Below the pieces are notes generated by a model. The model did no database searches, was not told the origin of the DNA, and saw only the letters and a program-made list of their open reading frames with translations. Positions 25,695 to 34,071 of a stretch of 64,000 bases of DNA are shown in pieces (position 1 is the stretch's first letter; each line of letters begins with the position of its first letter). This DNA comes from Clostridium_AW sp040797845 (lineage in GTDB: Bacteria; Bacillota; Clostridia; Clostridiales; Clostridiaceae). The stretch is taken from NCBI GenBank assembly GCA_040797845.1, contig JBFNFA010000004.1, positions 62,001 through 126,000 on the forward strand, given 5' to 3'. A program made the translations under genes and the position numbers.

Positions 25695-25727
25695 TATTTA
25701 GTGTAGAGTAAATAAATAAGAGTGAAG

Positions 25728-25855
25728 AGTAGAGGTAAGAATTCTACAAAGCAAAATTTTCATATTATATAATATTAGATATATGATGTTAGAAATTTGA
25801 GCTTTGCTAAAATTTCATCCAATACTCTTCACTTTTAATTTGTAATTCTTCACTT
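25728..25855 (+). repeat. Intergenic repeat with AGTGAAGAGT inverted arms
   Basis: AGTGAAGAGT (25731-25740) is exactly inverted at 25824-25833. Inside, CAAAGC pairs with GCTTTG, and the word TTCTTCACTT recurs at the right end. The core AAGAATTCTACAAAGC resembles GAAGGATTCTGCAAAGC in the element at 34017-34042. No coding potential is seen. Confidence 0.6.
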
Positions 25856-25872
25856 AAAGGAGAGGTGATATT

Positions 25873-27171
25873 ATGAATTATGAACAATCAATAGAATATA
25901 TTGAAAGTACATGTAAATTTGGTAATAACTCCGGTACCAAAAGAGTTGAAGAGATACTAGAACTATTAGGTAACCCTCATAAAGAGCTAAAATGCATACA
26001 TATTGCTGGAACTAACGGAAAAGGCTCTACTACAGCTATGATATCAAAAATACTTATAGAAGCTGGATATAAGGTAGGAATGTATACTTCACCTTACTTA
26101 GAAGAGTTTGAAGAAAGAATACAAATTAATGGTGAAAATATTCCTAAGGACAGATTAGCTTCCGTTATGACTAGAGTTGCTGAGGCGGTAGATAAAATTA
26201 TTAAAGATGGCTATGGGAGTCCAACAGAATTTGAAATTATAACCTGTGCCATGTTTTTATACTATTTTGAAGAAAAAATTGATTATGGAGTTATAGAGGT
26301 AGGTCTCGGAGGAAGAATGGATTCAACCAACGTAATTACTCCTTTAGTTTCTGTAATTACTTCCATAAGCTTTGATCATATGGGAGTATTAGGAGACACC
26401 CTAGAAAAAATTGCTTATGAAAAAGCAGGTATAATCAAAGAAGGAGTACCGGTAGTTTTATATCCTCAGCAAAAGGAATCAGAAGAAGTAATAAAAAATA
26501 TATGTAAAGAAAAAAATAGCCCATTAATATATGTAAGAGAGGATTCAGTAAAAAATACGGAAGATAATTTATACAATGTAAATTATCAAAAATGCACAAT
26601 TAGTACTTTAAATAAAGAATATAATATTGAATTATCTTTATTAGGAATCCACCAGATATTAAACTGTTCTGCAGTTTTAAATGTAATAGAGCAGTTGCAA
26701 AGTTTAGGTGTTAATATTGAAGAAAAACATATTTTAAGGGGATTAAAAAGTGTAAAATGGCCAGGTAGAATGGAAATACTGAAAGAAAAGCCTATAGTTC
26801 TTATAGATGGAGCTCATAATATTGACGGCATAGATAAACTAAGTAAAAACGTTAAAAAGTATTTTAAATACAATAAGCTCATATTAATAATAGGCATACT
26901 TTCAGATAAACAAGTAGAAGAAATGATTAAAACCATTGTACCTTTAGCACATAGAGTAATAGCCATCACTCCTCATAGTTATAGGGCAGAAAATGCAGAT
27001 AAATTATCAGAAATAATAAGAAGATATAACAATAACTATGAAAAAATTGAAGACTACAGCACAGCCTACACTAAAGCTCTATCCTACTGTGAAGAAGAAG
27101 ATATGATTTTAATATGTGGATCATTGTATATGATAGGAGACATGAGAAAGATTATTAGAGCGAGAAATTAA
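25873..27171 (+). CDS. folC: Folylpolyglutamate synthase / dihydrofolate synthase
   Basis: 432 residues of the Mur-ligase superfamily. It adds glutamate to folates, and in many bacteria also makes dihydrofolate. The P-loop GTNGKGST (near residue 46) and the SPYLEEFEERIQING motif are characteristic, followed by EVGLGGRMDSTNV and the late DGAHNIDGI. A role in retaining THF cofactors fits the nearby one-carbon genes, although folC is adjacent to valS in many Firmicutes. AAAGGAG precedes the ATG. Confidence 0.96.
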   Translation: MNYEQSIEYIESTCKFGNNSGTKRVEEILELLGNPHKELKCIHIAGTNGKGSTTAMISKILIEAGYKVGMYTSPYLEEFEERIQINGENIPKDRLASVMTRVAEAVDKIIKDGYGSPTEFEIITCAMFLYYFEEKIDYGVIEVGLGGRMDSTNVITPLVSVITSISFDHMGVLGDTLEKIAYEKAGIIKEGVPVVLYPQQKESEEVIKNICKEKNSPLIYVREDSVKNTEDNLYNVNYQKCTISTLNKEYNIELSLLGIHQILNCSAVLNVIEQLQSLGVNIEEKHILRGLKSVKWPGRMEILKEKPIVLIDGAHNIDGIDKLSKNVKKYFKYNKLILIIGILSDKQVEEMIKTIVPLAHRVIAITPHSYRAENADKLSEIIRRYNNNYEKIEDYSTAYTKALSYCEEEDMILICGSLYMIGDMRKIIRARN

Positions 27172-27228
27172 TCAAATTGCGACTCAAACCCTTAAAGTTT
27201 ATAAATTTTATAGGGTCACAATAAATCC

Positions 27229-27416
27229 AAAATGCTATGTAATGTTTCTGTAGCTTTCGCTGCAATAAGAACTTCTAAAATTTATTTTACAAAGGTTCCT
27301 AATGCTGACAAACTCTTTTCAGTCAAACATGTACAGCATTTTAACGGTACTTTCCTAAAATAAATTAAGAATTTCTAGATTTTGCTCAAATGCATAGTGC
27401 ACATTACATAGAATTT
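27229..27416 (+). repeat. About 190-bp imperfect palindrome, MITE-like or structured RNA
   Basis: Two arms of about 80-85 bp fold back on each other. Matching blocks include CTATGTAATGT / ACATTACATAG, AATTTATTTTA / TAAAATAAATT and AATGCTG / CAGCATT, around a ~26-nt loop centred near 27320. No protein is encoded. The symmetry fits either a miniature inverted-repeat element or a long hairpin RNA. It lies in the 27172-27751 gap, which contains no gene that I can support. Confidence 0.65.
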
Positions 27417-27488
27417 TTAAGTTTTGTACAATAAATTATTTTTTGTAGAAATATATATTTAAAAATATAGTTAAAAAATATAAAGAAA

Positions 27489-27556
27489 CTGAGGTATATA
27501 GTGGGAGGATCGCCTTCTTGTGAAGTGACGTCACTATGTATCTCAGCTTCCCTTTT
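27489..27556 (+). other. Stem-loop with nested hairpin, unknown
   Basis: CTGAGGTATATAGTG (27489-27503) pairs fully with CACTATGTATCTCAG (27532-27546), counting two G-U pairs. A small CTTC-TTGT-GAAG hairpin sits in the loop, and CTTCCCTTTT follows. It could be a terminator or a small structured RNA; no neighbour makes the role clear. Confidence 0.5.
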
Positions 27557-27626
27557 GGATACCGAATCTATTATCTAAAAATCTACCATTTATTGATCTA
27601 TTAAATATATTTGTAAACTACAAAGG

Positions 27627-27690
27627 AGCTAAGCATGTATTGAAAAAGCGACTTTTTATTGGAGCGGCTTCAATACGTGCTTAGCTATTT
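27627..27690 (+). repeat. Dispersed palindromic repeat, copy 2
   Basis: Arms AGCTAAGCATGTATTGAA (27627-27644) and TTCAATACGTGCTTAGCT (27669-27686) form an 18-bp hairpin with one G-U pair. The part from 27651 matches 2518-2557. This is the more complete copy. Confidence 0.68.
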
Positions 27691-27751
27691 ATTTGTGAAA
27701 CTAAATTATCTTCGTAGAAAGCGATACTTAGCTCTCTATTTTCATAGCAAG

Positions 27752-28000
27752 TTATCTATTCTTCAAGGCTTCCTCTAACGCTCTTGATAACTGATCAGGA
27801 CATGATGTGTTTCTTGGTCCACAAGTTAATCCTTTTAATTTTTTAATAGCTTCCTCTACTTCCATTCCTTCAAGCAAGGTTGATATTCCTTTAAGATTAC
27901 CATTGCATCCACCTATGAATTCAACACTTGCTATTTTGTTGTTTTTAATATCAAAGTTTATTTTCTTAGCACAAACTCCAGATGTTTGATAAGTATACAT
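27752..28000 (-). CDS. TSCPD-domain protein (TIGR03905 type)
   Basis: 82 residues consisting of a single TSCPD domain, named from the TSCPDQL motif seen here. Four cysteines (GVCAKK, GGCNGN, LTCGP, TSCPD) could bind zinc. The fold is related to the C-terminal part of vitamin-B12-dependent ribonucleotide reductases, but stand-alone members have no assigned function. It is monocistronic and divergent from the next gene. GGAGG precedes the ATG. Confidence 0.88.
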   Translation of the reverse strand: MYTYQTSGVCAKKINFDIKNNKIASVEFIGGCNGNLKGISTLLEGMEVEEAIKKLKGLTCGPRNTSCPDQLSRALEEALKNR

Positions 28001-28039
28001 TTTTACGCCTCCTTAAAACTATATGAATAAAATTATATA

Positions 28040-28057
28040 ATAATAGTCTACTATTAT
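28040..28057. promoter_or_regulatory. Dyad in the divergent promoter region
   Basis: ATAATAGT-CT-ACTATTAT, an 18-bp palindrome, lies midway between the divergent TSCPD and beta-propeller genes and overlaps AT-rich -10-like sequence. A possible shared operator. Confidence 0.4.
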
Positions 28058-28128
28058 ACAATAGTTATAATATATTTATCTCAAATATTGCCCTACCTAC
28101 ATATTATATCTGTGAGGAGGGGAATGTA

Positions 28129-29013
28129 ATGAGTTGTTTATATATTTGTAACACATCATCGGATTGTATTTCTAAAGTAAATTTAGAAAATTTCAAAGAA
28201 GAAAGTAAAATAACACTTACACCGATTAATTTTGGTAAAATAGGTCCTCATGGAATATGTAAGTATGATGAAAGGTTGCTTACTGCTAATAGCTATGGTA
28301 ATAGCCTTTCTATATTAAATATAAAAGAAAACAGGGAAGAAAGTAGCTTTTTTATAGGGGCTCATTGTAATGACATAGTAGTTTACAAAGATTATGCTTT
28401 TATAATATGTGGTGAATTAAACAATGTTATTGTATTTGATTTGATAAAAAATAAAGTAGTAGAGGAAATACCTTGTGGAAATTTACCGCATAGTATAGCT
28501 TTGAATAAGGAAAAGAAATTATTGCTGATAAGTAACATGGAAAATGACTCTATAACTTTAATTGATTGTGAAAATAGAGAGAATGTAAGAAATATTAAAG
28601 TTGGTTGCTACCCTACTAAAGCATTATTTAGTAATGATGGTCAGTATATTATAGTTTGTGAAAGTAATTTAGGAGCGGATTTTAAAGGAAGCATTTCTAT
28701 ATTATCATCAAAAAATTATAAATTATTATATAGAATTACCGCAGGAAACTCACCGGTAGATATGTTCTTAGAAGGAAATAATTGTTATGTATCAAATTTT
28801 GGAGACGGAACTGTTAGTATAATTGATATTTATTACTATGAAGAAATAAAAAAGATTAATTTAGGTGGAATGCCTAGAGGTATAGTAAAAGTAGGAGATT
28901 ATATATATGTAGGAGATAATTACAATAACTTGCTTATTAAAACAAACATTGAAAGCGAAACAAAAAAAAGCATACCAATAGGTGGAGAGCCTACGGGTAT
29001 GATATTAGTTTAA
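28129..29013 (+). CDS. YncE-like beta-propeller protein
   Basis: 294 residues built of repeats of about 40-45 residues, such as LLISNMENDSITLIDCE, CYVSNFGDGTVSIIDIYYYEEIKKINLGGMPRGI and YVGDNYNNLLIKTN. These match the 40-residue YVTN/YncE beta-propeller family. No signal peptide is seen, so it should be cytoplasmic. Such proteins are binding scaffolds; the ligand is unknown. Its last 4 nt overlap the 3' end of the opposite-strand gene. GAGGAGGGG precedes the ATG. Confidence 0.8.
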   Translation: MSCLYICNTSSDCISKVNLENFKEESKITLTPINFGKIGPHGICKYDERLLTANSYGNSLSILNIKENREESSFFIGAHCNDIVVYKDYAFIICGELNNVIVFDLIKNKVVEEIPCGNLPHSIALNKEKKLLLISNMENDSITLIDCENRENVRNIKVGCYPTKALFSNDGQYIIVCESNLGADFKGSISILSSKNYKLLYRITAGNSPVDMFLEGNNCYVSNFGDGTVSIIDIYYYEEIKKINLGGMPRGIVKVGDYIYVGDNYNNLLIKTNIESETKKSIPIGGEPTGMILV

Positions 29014-29537
29014 TTATTTGTTAGTAAGTTTATAATTGTTTTATATAATTCAGAAGAATTGTTTTTCCACTTATTACAAATATCCCTTGCTTCATTGTTA
29101 GAAGGGACAGAAAGTTTTACATCTATTAACACTGTATCATTTTCTAAAGCCTTCAAATTAACAATATATTTATCGTTATCTTCTATTGTATAGTCAGAAA
29201 GTATAGTTACTTCTTTTTTAATATTAGTGATTTCTTTATCTAAATAAGCATGAACAATATCTAATTTATTTTTTGAAATCCTATTACCAAACAGAAAAAG
29301 CACTTTTTTACCTTTTTCAGTAATTTGCAATCTCTGTTTGCTTTCATTTTTTGTATAGTTTAGAAAGTTTGAAGAGATTAATTCGGATAGATACTGCTGC
29401 AAGGTAAAATAATTTATAAAGTTATTTTCTAAAACAATCTGAGTTACTTGATTATTTGTTATAGGAAGTTTTATCTTATCAAATATATACAATAGAAGAA
29501 GTTTATTCTCAGCTAACTCTAAAGTACCCTCAAACAT
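29010..29537 (-). CDS. DUF4364-type winged-helix protein
   Basis: 175 residues. The N-terminal ELAENKLLLLYIFDKIKLPITNNQVTQIVLENNFINYFTLQQYLSEL has the pattern of a winged helix-turn-helix, followed by a beta hairpin (RLQITEKGKKVL) typical of PadR-like DUF4364 proteins of clostridia. It is probably a DNA-binding regulator; target unknown. It is convergent with the propeller gene. GGGAGG precedes the ATG. Confidence 0.78.
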   Translation of the reverse strand: MFEGTLELAENKLLLLYIFDKIKLPITNNQVTQIVLENNFINYFTLQQYLSELISSNFLNYTKNESKQRLQITEKGKKVLFLFGNRISKNKLDIVHAYLDKEITNIKKEVTILSDYTIEDNDKYIVNLKALENDTVLIDVKLSVPSNNEARDICNKWKNNSSELYKTIINLLTNN

Positions 29538-29711
29538 TATTTTTCCTCCCTAATAATTTAATCATTTTAATTATAACATAAATTTATGAAAAAAAATAAA
29601 GCACTATGACAAATGCCTCTTTATTTTTAGAAATTTATTTAACTTTAGTAATATTTTATAAAGGTAAGAGCATATAAAGTTTTAGGAAAGATAAATATGG
29701 AGGTATATTTG

Positions 29712-30458
29712 TTGGATAGAAAAGTAATAAAAAAAATGATTATTGCTATTTGTATGCTAATGATCAGTATGGCGGTATCCGTAGCTTTTAAGAGTAAAGG
29801 GGTATTTCTAAATAAGGAAAGAAAATTACCTATTTATTCGGTAGGCACAGAAGAAAAAAAAGTATCTATAACTTTCGATGTAAATTGGGGAGAAAATAAT
29901 ACAATTGAAATTCTAGATATATTAGATAAATATAATGTAAAAGCAACCTTCTTTTTAATAGGGAATTGGATAGATGATTTTCCAGAGGAGGTAAAAGAGA
30001 TTCATAAACGTGGTCATGAAATAGGAAATCATTCTAACTCTCATCCAGACATGAGTAAAATTTCAAAAGAGAAGATGATCAATGAATTAAGCGTAACTGA
30101 TGCTAAAACAATTAAAGTAATAGGAGAAAGTACAAGATTGTTTAGATTTCCTAGCGGATCATACAATAATTTATCTGTTGAAACGGTAAATGAATTAGGA
30201 TATCACTGTATACAATGGGATGTAGATAGTATAGACTGGAGAGCTGAAGGGGAAGAAAAAGAATATAATAGAGTTATGAAAAATACAAAACCTGGTTCAA
30301 TATTATTATTTCACACTGATGGAAAATATACTCCTAAAACACTACCTAGAATAATTGAGGATTTGAAAGCTAAAGGATACGAATTTGTGAAAGTAGGAGA
30401 TCTTATACACAAGGATAACTATAATATAGATCATCAAGGAAGACAAATAAAACAATAG
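29712..30458 (+). CDS. Polysaccharide deacetylase, PdaB-like
   Basis: About 248 residues. A short N-terminal membrane anchor or signal (KKMIIAICMLMISMAVSVAF) precedes a NodB domain. Motifs are TFDVNWGENN (motif 1, with the second Asp of TFDD replaced as in PdaB-type sporulation deacetylases), HSNSHP (motif 2), RFPSGSYN (motif 3), WDVDSIDW and ILLFHT. It likely acts on peptidoglycan or spore cortex outside the membrane. The start is TTG at 29712, placed 8 nt after GGAGG. The in-frame ATG at 29697 overlaps that ribosome site and is unlikely. Confidence 0.85.
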   Translation: MDRKVIKKMIIAICMLMISMAVSVAFKSKGVFLNKERKLPIYSVGTEEKKVSITFDVNWGENNTIEILDILDKYNVKATFFLIGNWIDDFPEEVKEIHKRGHEIGNHSNSHPDMSKISKEKMINELSVTDAKTIKVIGESTRLFRFPSGSYNNLSVETVNELGYHCIQWDVDSIDWRAEGEEKEYNRVMKNTKPGSILLFHTDGKYTPKTLPRIIEDLKAKGYEFVKVGDLIHKDNYNIDHQGRQIKQ

Positions 30459-30545
30459 TTGAAGGGTATACTTATCTATACTATAATGGAAATATAAGTA
30501 AAAGCATAATTGCACAAAAGATAAGTTATAAAGGATGGTGATCTT

Positions 30546-30590
30546 ATGTACGGAATTAACATCGAGTATAAAAAATTAACTCCTGAGTAA
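30546..30590 (+). CDS. Possible 14-codon small ORF
   Basis: An ATG preceded by GGATGGTG at workable spacing opens a 14-residue frame ending TPE, directly before the next gene. It could be a leader peptide or the remnant of a lost gene. Support is only the ribosome site. Confidence 0.25.
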   Translation: MYGINIEYKKLTPE

Positions 30591-30623
30591 AATATTTATG
30601 ATAGATAAATGGGAGTTGATATT

Positions 30624-31100
30624 ATGAAGAAAGTTTTTGTTATTGACAATAACTTTGAATTTATAAACTATATAAAAAGAGAGTTTAATATTTTAAATTT
30701 AGATTTAGAGATAGACTATAAAGAATTAAATGAAAAGAAAACATATGATTATATAGTTGTAAATAATATAAATGAAGTAGATATATGTATGGATAATTGT
30801 ATTGGGGATTATTATCTACTAAACATGGATATGAAATTTGATAATATTTTATTTGAAGGTAATTTAATTACTTATGGATTAGGCAATAAAAACACTATAA
30901 CTATATCTAGTATTGCTGAGGATAAGAGTGGCTTTGTATATTGTATTCAAAGGTATATCACAGAATATGTTATACCACAAGAAATACCAATAAATAGAAA
31001 GTTTAAGGATAATTATGAATTATATGCCTTTATGATATCTATTACTATAGCTTTAATAGAAGGAATATCAGAAAATATAATCACAAGTAATTTAGAATAA
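30624..31100 (+). CDS. Uncharacterised Mur-ligase-like protein without P-loop
   Basis: 158 residues from the ATG at 30624 (GGGAG at about 30611-30615; the upstream ATG at 30609 overlaps it). The middle, YLLNMDMKFDNILFEGNLITYGLGNKNTITISSI, resembles the Mur-ligase central domain (N-x-D...ITYG). The segment NYELYAFMISITIALIEGI resembles the HN-x-x-NA-x-A-x-x-A helix. The ATP-binding GTNGKT loop and the C-terminal domain are missing, so ligase activity is unlikely. Possibly a shortened, repurposed protein. I do not assign a function. Confidence 0.6.
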   Translation: MKKVFVIDNNFEFINYIKREFNILNLDLEIDYKELNEKKTYDYIVVNNINEVDICMDNCIGDYYLLNMDMKFDNILFEGNLITYGLGNKNTITISSIAEDKSGFVYCIQRYITEYVIPQEIPINRKFKDNYELYAFMISITIALIEGISENIITSNLE

Positions 31101-31194
31101 GGCAAATTTATAAATATTAAGTATATTTTGGGTTTTTTTTGAATATTAATATGTTGTAAAAGTATTTAAGATACTAAGGGAAAGAGGGGTTAAT

Positions 31195-31941
31195 ATGGAG
31201 AATGTATTACAAAACAATAAAATTTACTTAGAAGGGGTAGTGAGTTCAGAACTTGAATTCAGCCATGAAATGTATGGAGAGGGTTTTTATACTTTCTATG
31301 TTGAAGTTCAAAGGTTAAGTGATGCCAAAGACGAGTTACTTGTAACAGTATCCGAAAGATTAATCGGTAATATGGATTTAAAAGTCGGCTCTGAAGTTGT
31401 AATAGAAGGACAACTTAGGTCATATAACAAGTTTGTGGAAGGATCTAATAGGTTAATATTAACAGTATTTGCGAGAAATATAGAATATTGCATTGAAAGA
31501 ACAAAAAATCCAAACCAAATATTGCTTAATGGATTTATATGTAAGCCGCCGGTTTATAGGACAACTCCTTTTGGAAGGGAAATTGCGGACCTGCTTTTAG
31601 CTGTAAATAGAGCATATAATAAATCAGATTATATACCAACTATAGCTTGGGGAAGAAATGCAAGATTTTGCGAAGAATTAAATGTAGGTGATAATGTTAG
31701 AATATGGGGAAGATTACAAAGTAGAGAATATCAAAAGAAAATATCCGAAGATGAAGTTATAAAGAAAATAGCATATGAAGTATCCATATCTAAAATGGAG
31801 AAAATATCTGATGATAAGAAAGATTTAGTAAAAGATATTGAAGAAGTGGAAGAAGATATAGGGGATATGGAAAATGTGGATAACATGGAAGATATAGATG
31901 AAGTAGATGAAATAGATTTAGTGGAAAGCTTACAAATTTAA
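31195..31941 (+). CDS. Two-OB-fold single-stranded-DNA-binding-like protein with acidic tail
   Basis: 248 residues. Two tandem OB-fold segments are visible: about 7-100 (IYLEGVVSSELEFSHEMYGEGFYTFYVEVQR) and about 108-190 (NQILLNGFICKPPVYRTTPFGREIADLLLAVNR, then IPTIAWGRNARFCEELNVGDNVRIWGRLQSREY). The second matches SSB/PriB-type OB folds. Residues about 200-248 are strongly acidic (EEVEEDIGDMENVDNMEDIDEVDEIDLVE), recalling SSB tails but without the usual DDDIPF end. A role in binding single-stranded nucleic acid is likely; the target process is unknown. AGAGGGG lies before the ATG. Confidence 0.75.
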   Translation: MENVLQNNKIYLEGVVSSELEFSHEMYGEGFYTFYVEVQRLSDAKDELLVTVSERLIGNMDLKVGSEVVIEGQLRSYNKFVEGSNRLILTVFARNIEYCIERTKNPNQILLNGFICKPPVYRTTPFGREIADLLLAVNRAYNKSDYIPTIAWGRNARFCEELNVGDNVRIWGRLQSREYQKKISEDEVIKKIAYEVSISKMEKISDDKKDLVKDIEEVEEDIGDMENVDNMEDIDEVDEIDLVESLQI

Positions 31942-31952
31942 TAATTAATAAT

Positions 31953-31984
31953 AAAAAGCTATTCGTAAGAAGGAATAGCTTTTT
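31953..31984. terminator. Bidirectional terminator between the SSB-like gene and dapD
   Basis: AAAAAGCTATTC / GAATAGCTTTTT with an 8-nt loop. T-runs on both strands serve the two convergent genes. Confidence 0.9.
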
Positions 31985-32693
31985 ATTTTCTCAAATCATC
32001 TAGTATTTTAGTTTTACTTTCGGTTTTCTTATCAACCTGCTTTATTACTTTAGCAGGAGCACCGGCAACAACAACCTTTGGAGGGACGTCTTCAACCACT
32101 ACGGATCCAGCAGCTACAACAGCACCTTCTCCGATACGAACTCCTTCTAGTATTACAGCATTTGCACCAACCATAACATTATCTTCAATTGTACATGGAT
32201 CATTGCTTGGGGGTTCTAATACTCCCGCTACAACAGCACCAGCTCCAAGATGAACTCTTTTGCCTAATTTTCCTCTGGCTCCAACTACTGCATTCATATC
32301 AACCATGGTATAGTCACCTATTTCAGCACCTATATTAATAACTGCACCCATCATAATAACTGCATGTTTCCCTATTTTAACCTTATCTCTAATTATAGCT
32401 CCTGGTTCAATTCTAGCGTCTACATTAATTATATCCATTAGAGGAATAGCCGAGTTTTTTCTATCACATTCTAATCTGAAATTTTTGATATTATCCCTAT
32501 ATTTATCTATAAATTTTAGAATATCTTCCCTTTCTCCAAAAAGTATAAAAAAATTATTTTTGCCATATACTTCGATATTATCCAGTTCTAAACCGCTCAA
32601 GTCCCCATTTATATAGGCTTTTATTGGCGTTGATTTTTGTGCATCCTTTATATATTCTGCTAATTTATAAGGGTCATCAAAGTTATATTTCAT
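31983..32693 (-). CDS. dapD: Tetrahydrodipicolinate N-acetyltransferase
   Basis: 236 residues (also called DapH). It acetylates tetrahydrodipicolinate in the acetylated branch of lysine/diaminopimelate synthesis. The N-terminal helical domain (YNFDDPYKLAEYIKDAQKSTPIKAYINGDL) is followed by left-handed beta-helix hexapeptides (VKIGKHAVIMMGAVINIGAEIGDYTMVDMNAVVGARGKLGKRVHLGAGAVVAGV). It is divergent from the aminotransferase of the same pathway. GGAGGAG precedes the ATG. Confidence 0.95.
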   Translation of the reverse strand: MKYNFDDPYKLAEYIKDAQKSTPIKAYINGDLSGLELDNIEVYGKNNFFILFGEREDILKFIDKYRDNIKNFRLECDRKNSAIPLMDIINVDARIEPGAIIRDKVKIGKHAVIMMGAVINIGAEIGDYTMVDMNAVVGARGKLGKRVHLGAGAVVAGVLEPPSNDPCTIEDNVMVGANAVILEGVRIGEGAVVAAGSVVVEDVPPKVVVAGAPAKVIKQVDKKTESKTKILDDLRK

Positions 32694-32806
32694 AAAACTC
32701 CTCCTTTGATAATTAATTGATATGATACTTAAAATAGAGTTATAATTTTAGTATTGATCAAGTAATAATTACATTAATATAATAATACCATAATAGAGAG
32801 GTGTTT

Positions 32807-33970
32807 ATGTATATGAATGATAATTTTATATCAGATTATATAAAAAATATAGAAATATCAGGAATTAGAAAATTTTTTAACCAGGTATCTAATTATCCCA
32901 ATGCAATTTCTCTCACACTGGGTCAGCCAGACTTTTTCATTCCACAAGCTATAAAAAAAGCTTTAATTGAGGCTATTGAAGATAATAAGACGGGATATAC
33001 CTCTAACGCTGGAATAGTTGAATTAAGAAAAGAAATAAGCAATTATTTGAAAAGATTTCATATAGACTACTTGCCAGAAGAAATATGTATAACTGTAGGT
33101 GGGAGTGAAGGATTATTTGATACTTTTATAGCCTTGCTAAACCCAGGTGAAAAGGTATTGATTCCTAAAATAGCTTATCCAGCTTATGAAAGTTTGACAA
33201 AATTAGTTGGTGGAGAGCCTATATTCTATGAATTAGATAATAATTTTAATCTAAACATTGAAGTTATTGAGAAAAAAATAATTGAGGAAAAGCCTAAAAT
33301 CTTGATATTATCCTTTCCATCCAATCCAACAGGGGCTACATTAAGTATGAAAGATAGGGAAGAGCTTTATAATATAATAAAAAATAATGATGTGCTTGTA
33401 ATAAGTGATGAAATATATAGTTCTTTATGTTTTGAAGAAGAATATTATTCTATCTGTCAATGTGAAGAGATATTAGATAAGATCATATTGATAAATGGAT
33501 TTTCAAAAATGTTTTCTATGACAGGACTTAGAGCTGGATATATTTGTTGTAATGAAAAGTATATGAAACATATTATCAAAGTTCATCAATATAACACTAG
33601 CTGTGCTCCGTCTATAGTGCAATGGGCCTTAGTAGAAGGACTTAAAAACTCTTTAGATGAAGTGGAATATATGAGAAATGAATTTATAAAGAGAAGGGAC
33701 TATGTTTATAATAGGCTAGTTCAATTAGGTTTTGAAGTAAATTTACCTAAAGGAGCATTTTATATTTTTCCATCTATAAAAAAGTTTAATATGAGTAGCG
33801 AAGAGTTTGCCTATAGATTATTAGAAGAAGGAAATGTAGCTGTAGTGCCGGGATCAGCCTTTGGAGAAGGTGGAGAAGGGCATATAAGAATATCCTGTGC
33901 TTATAGTATGGAAGCCTTAGAAGAAGCATTAGATAGGATTAGTAAATGGATTAAAAGCCTTGAAAGTTGA
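32807..33970 (+). CDS. patA: PLP aminotransferase, probably N-acetyl-LL-diaminopimelate aminotransferase
   Basis: About 387 residues of fold-type I. The PLP lysine lies in NGFSKMFSMTGLRAGY, with the Asn/Asp pair in SFPSNPTGA and ISDEIYSSL and the late arginine in GHIRISCAY. Divergence from dapD and nearness to dapA/dapB point to the PatA step of the acetylated diaminopimelate route, although class I aminotransferases can be broad. Start choice is uncertain between ATG 32807 and ATG 32813; AGAGGTG precedes both. Confidence 0.85.
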   Translation: MYMNDNFISDYIKNIEISGIRKFFNQVSNYPNAISLTLGQPDFFIPQAIKKALIEAIEDNKTGYTSNAGIVELRKEISNYLKRFHIDYLPEEICITVGGSEGLFDTFIALLNPGEKVLIPKIAYPAYESLTKLVGGEPIFYELDNNFNLNIEVIEKKIIEEKPKILILSFPSNPTGATLSMKDREELYNIIKNNDVLVISDEIYSSLCFEEEYYSICQCEEILDKIILINGFSKMFSMTGLRAGYICCNEKYMKHIIKVHQYNTSCAPSIVQWALVEGLKNSLDEVEYMRNEFIKRRDYVYNRLVQLGFEVNLPKGAFYIFPSIKKFNMSSEEFAYRLLEEGNVAVVPGSAFGEGGEGHIRISCAYSMEALEEALDRISKWIKSLES

Positions 33971-33971
33971 G

Positions 33972-34045
33972 AGTTAAGTTGGAAATTAAGCTGAGAATTG
34001 AAAATTGAGAGTAAAAGGAAGGATTCTGCAAAGCAGAATCCTAAA
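33972..34045. repeat. Repeat with hairpin between patA and dapB
   Basis: GAGAGTTAAG / GAGAATTGAAAATTGAGAGT direct wording is followed by the perfect hairpin AGGATTCTGC-AAA-GCAGAATCCT (34020-34042). Read on the minus strand the hairpin is followed by TTCCTTTTA, so it can terminate dapA-dapB. It is similar in wording to the repeat at 25728. Confidence 0.6.
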
Positions 34046-34071
34046 ATAATTAAGAGATAAGGATAGTGATA

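Noticed and set aside
29581..29625. AT-rich hairpin between the DUF4364-type and deacetylase genes as a terminator
   Set aside because: The arms are almost only A/T and it lies between divergent genes, where no terminator is needed; support is too weak.
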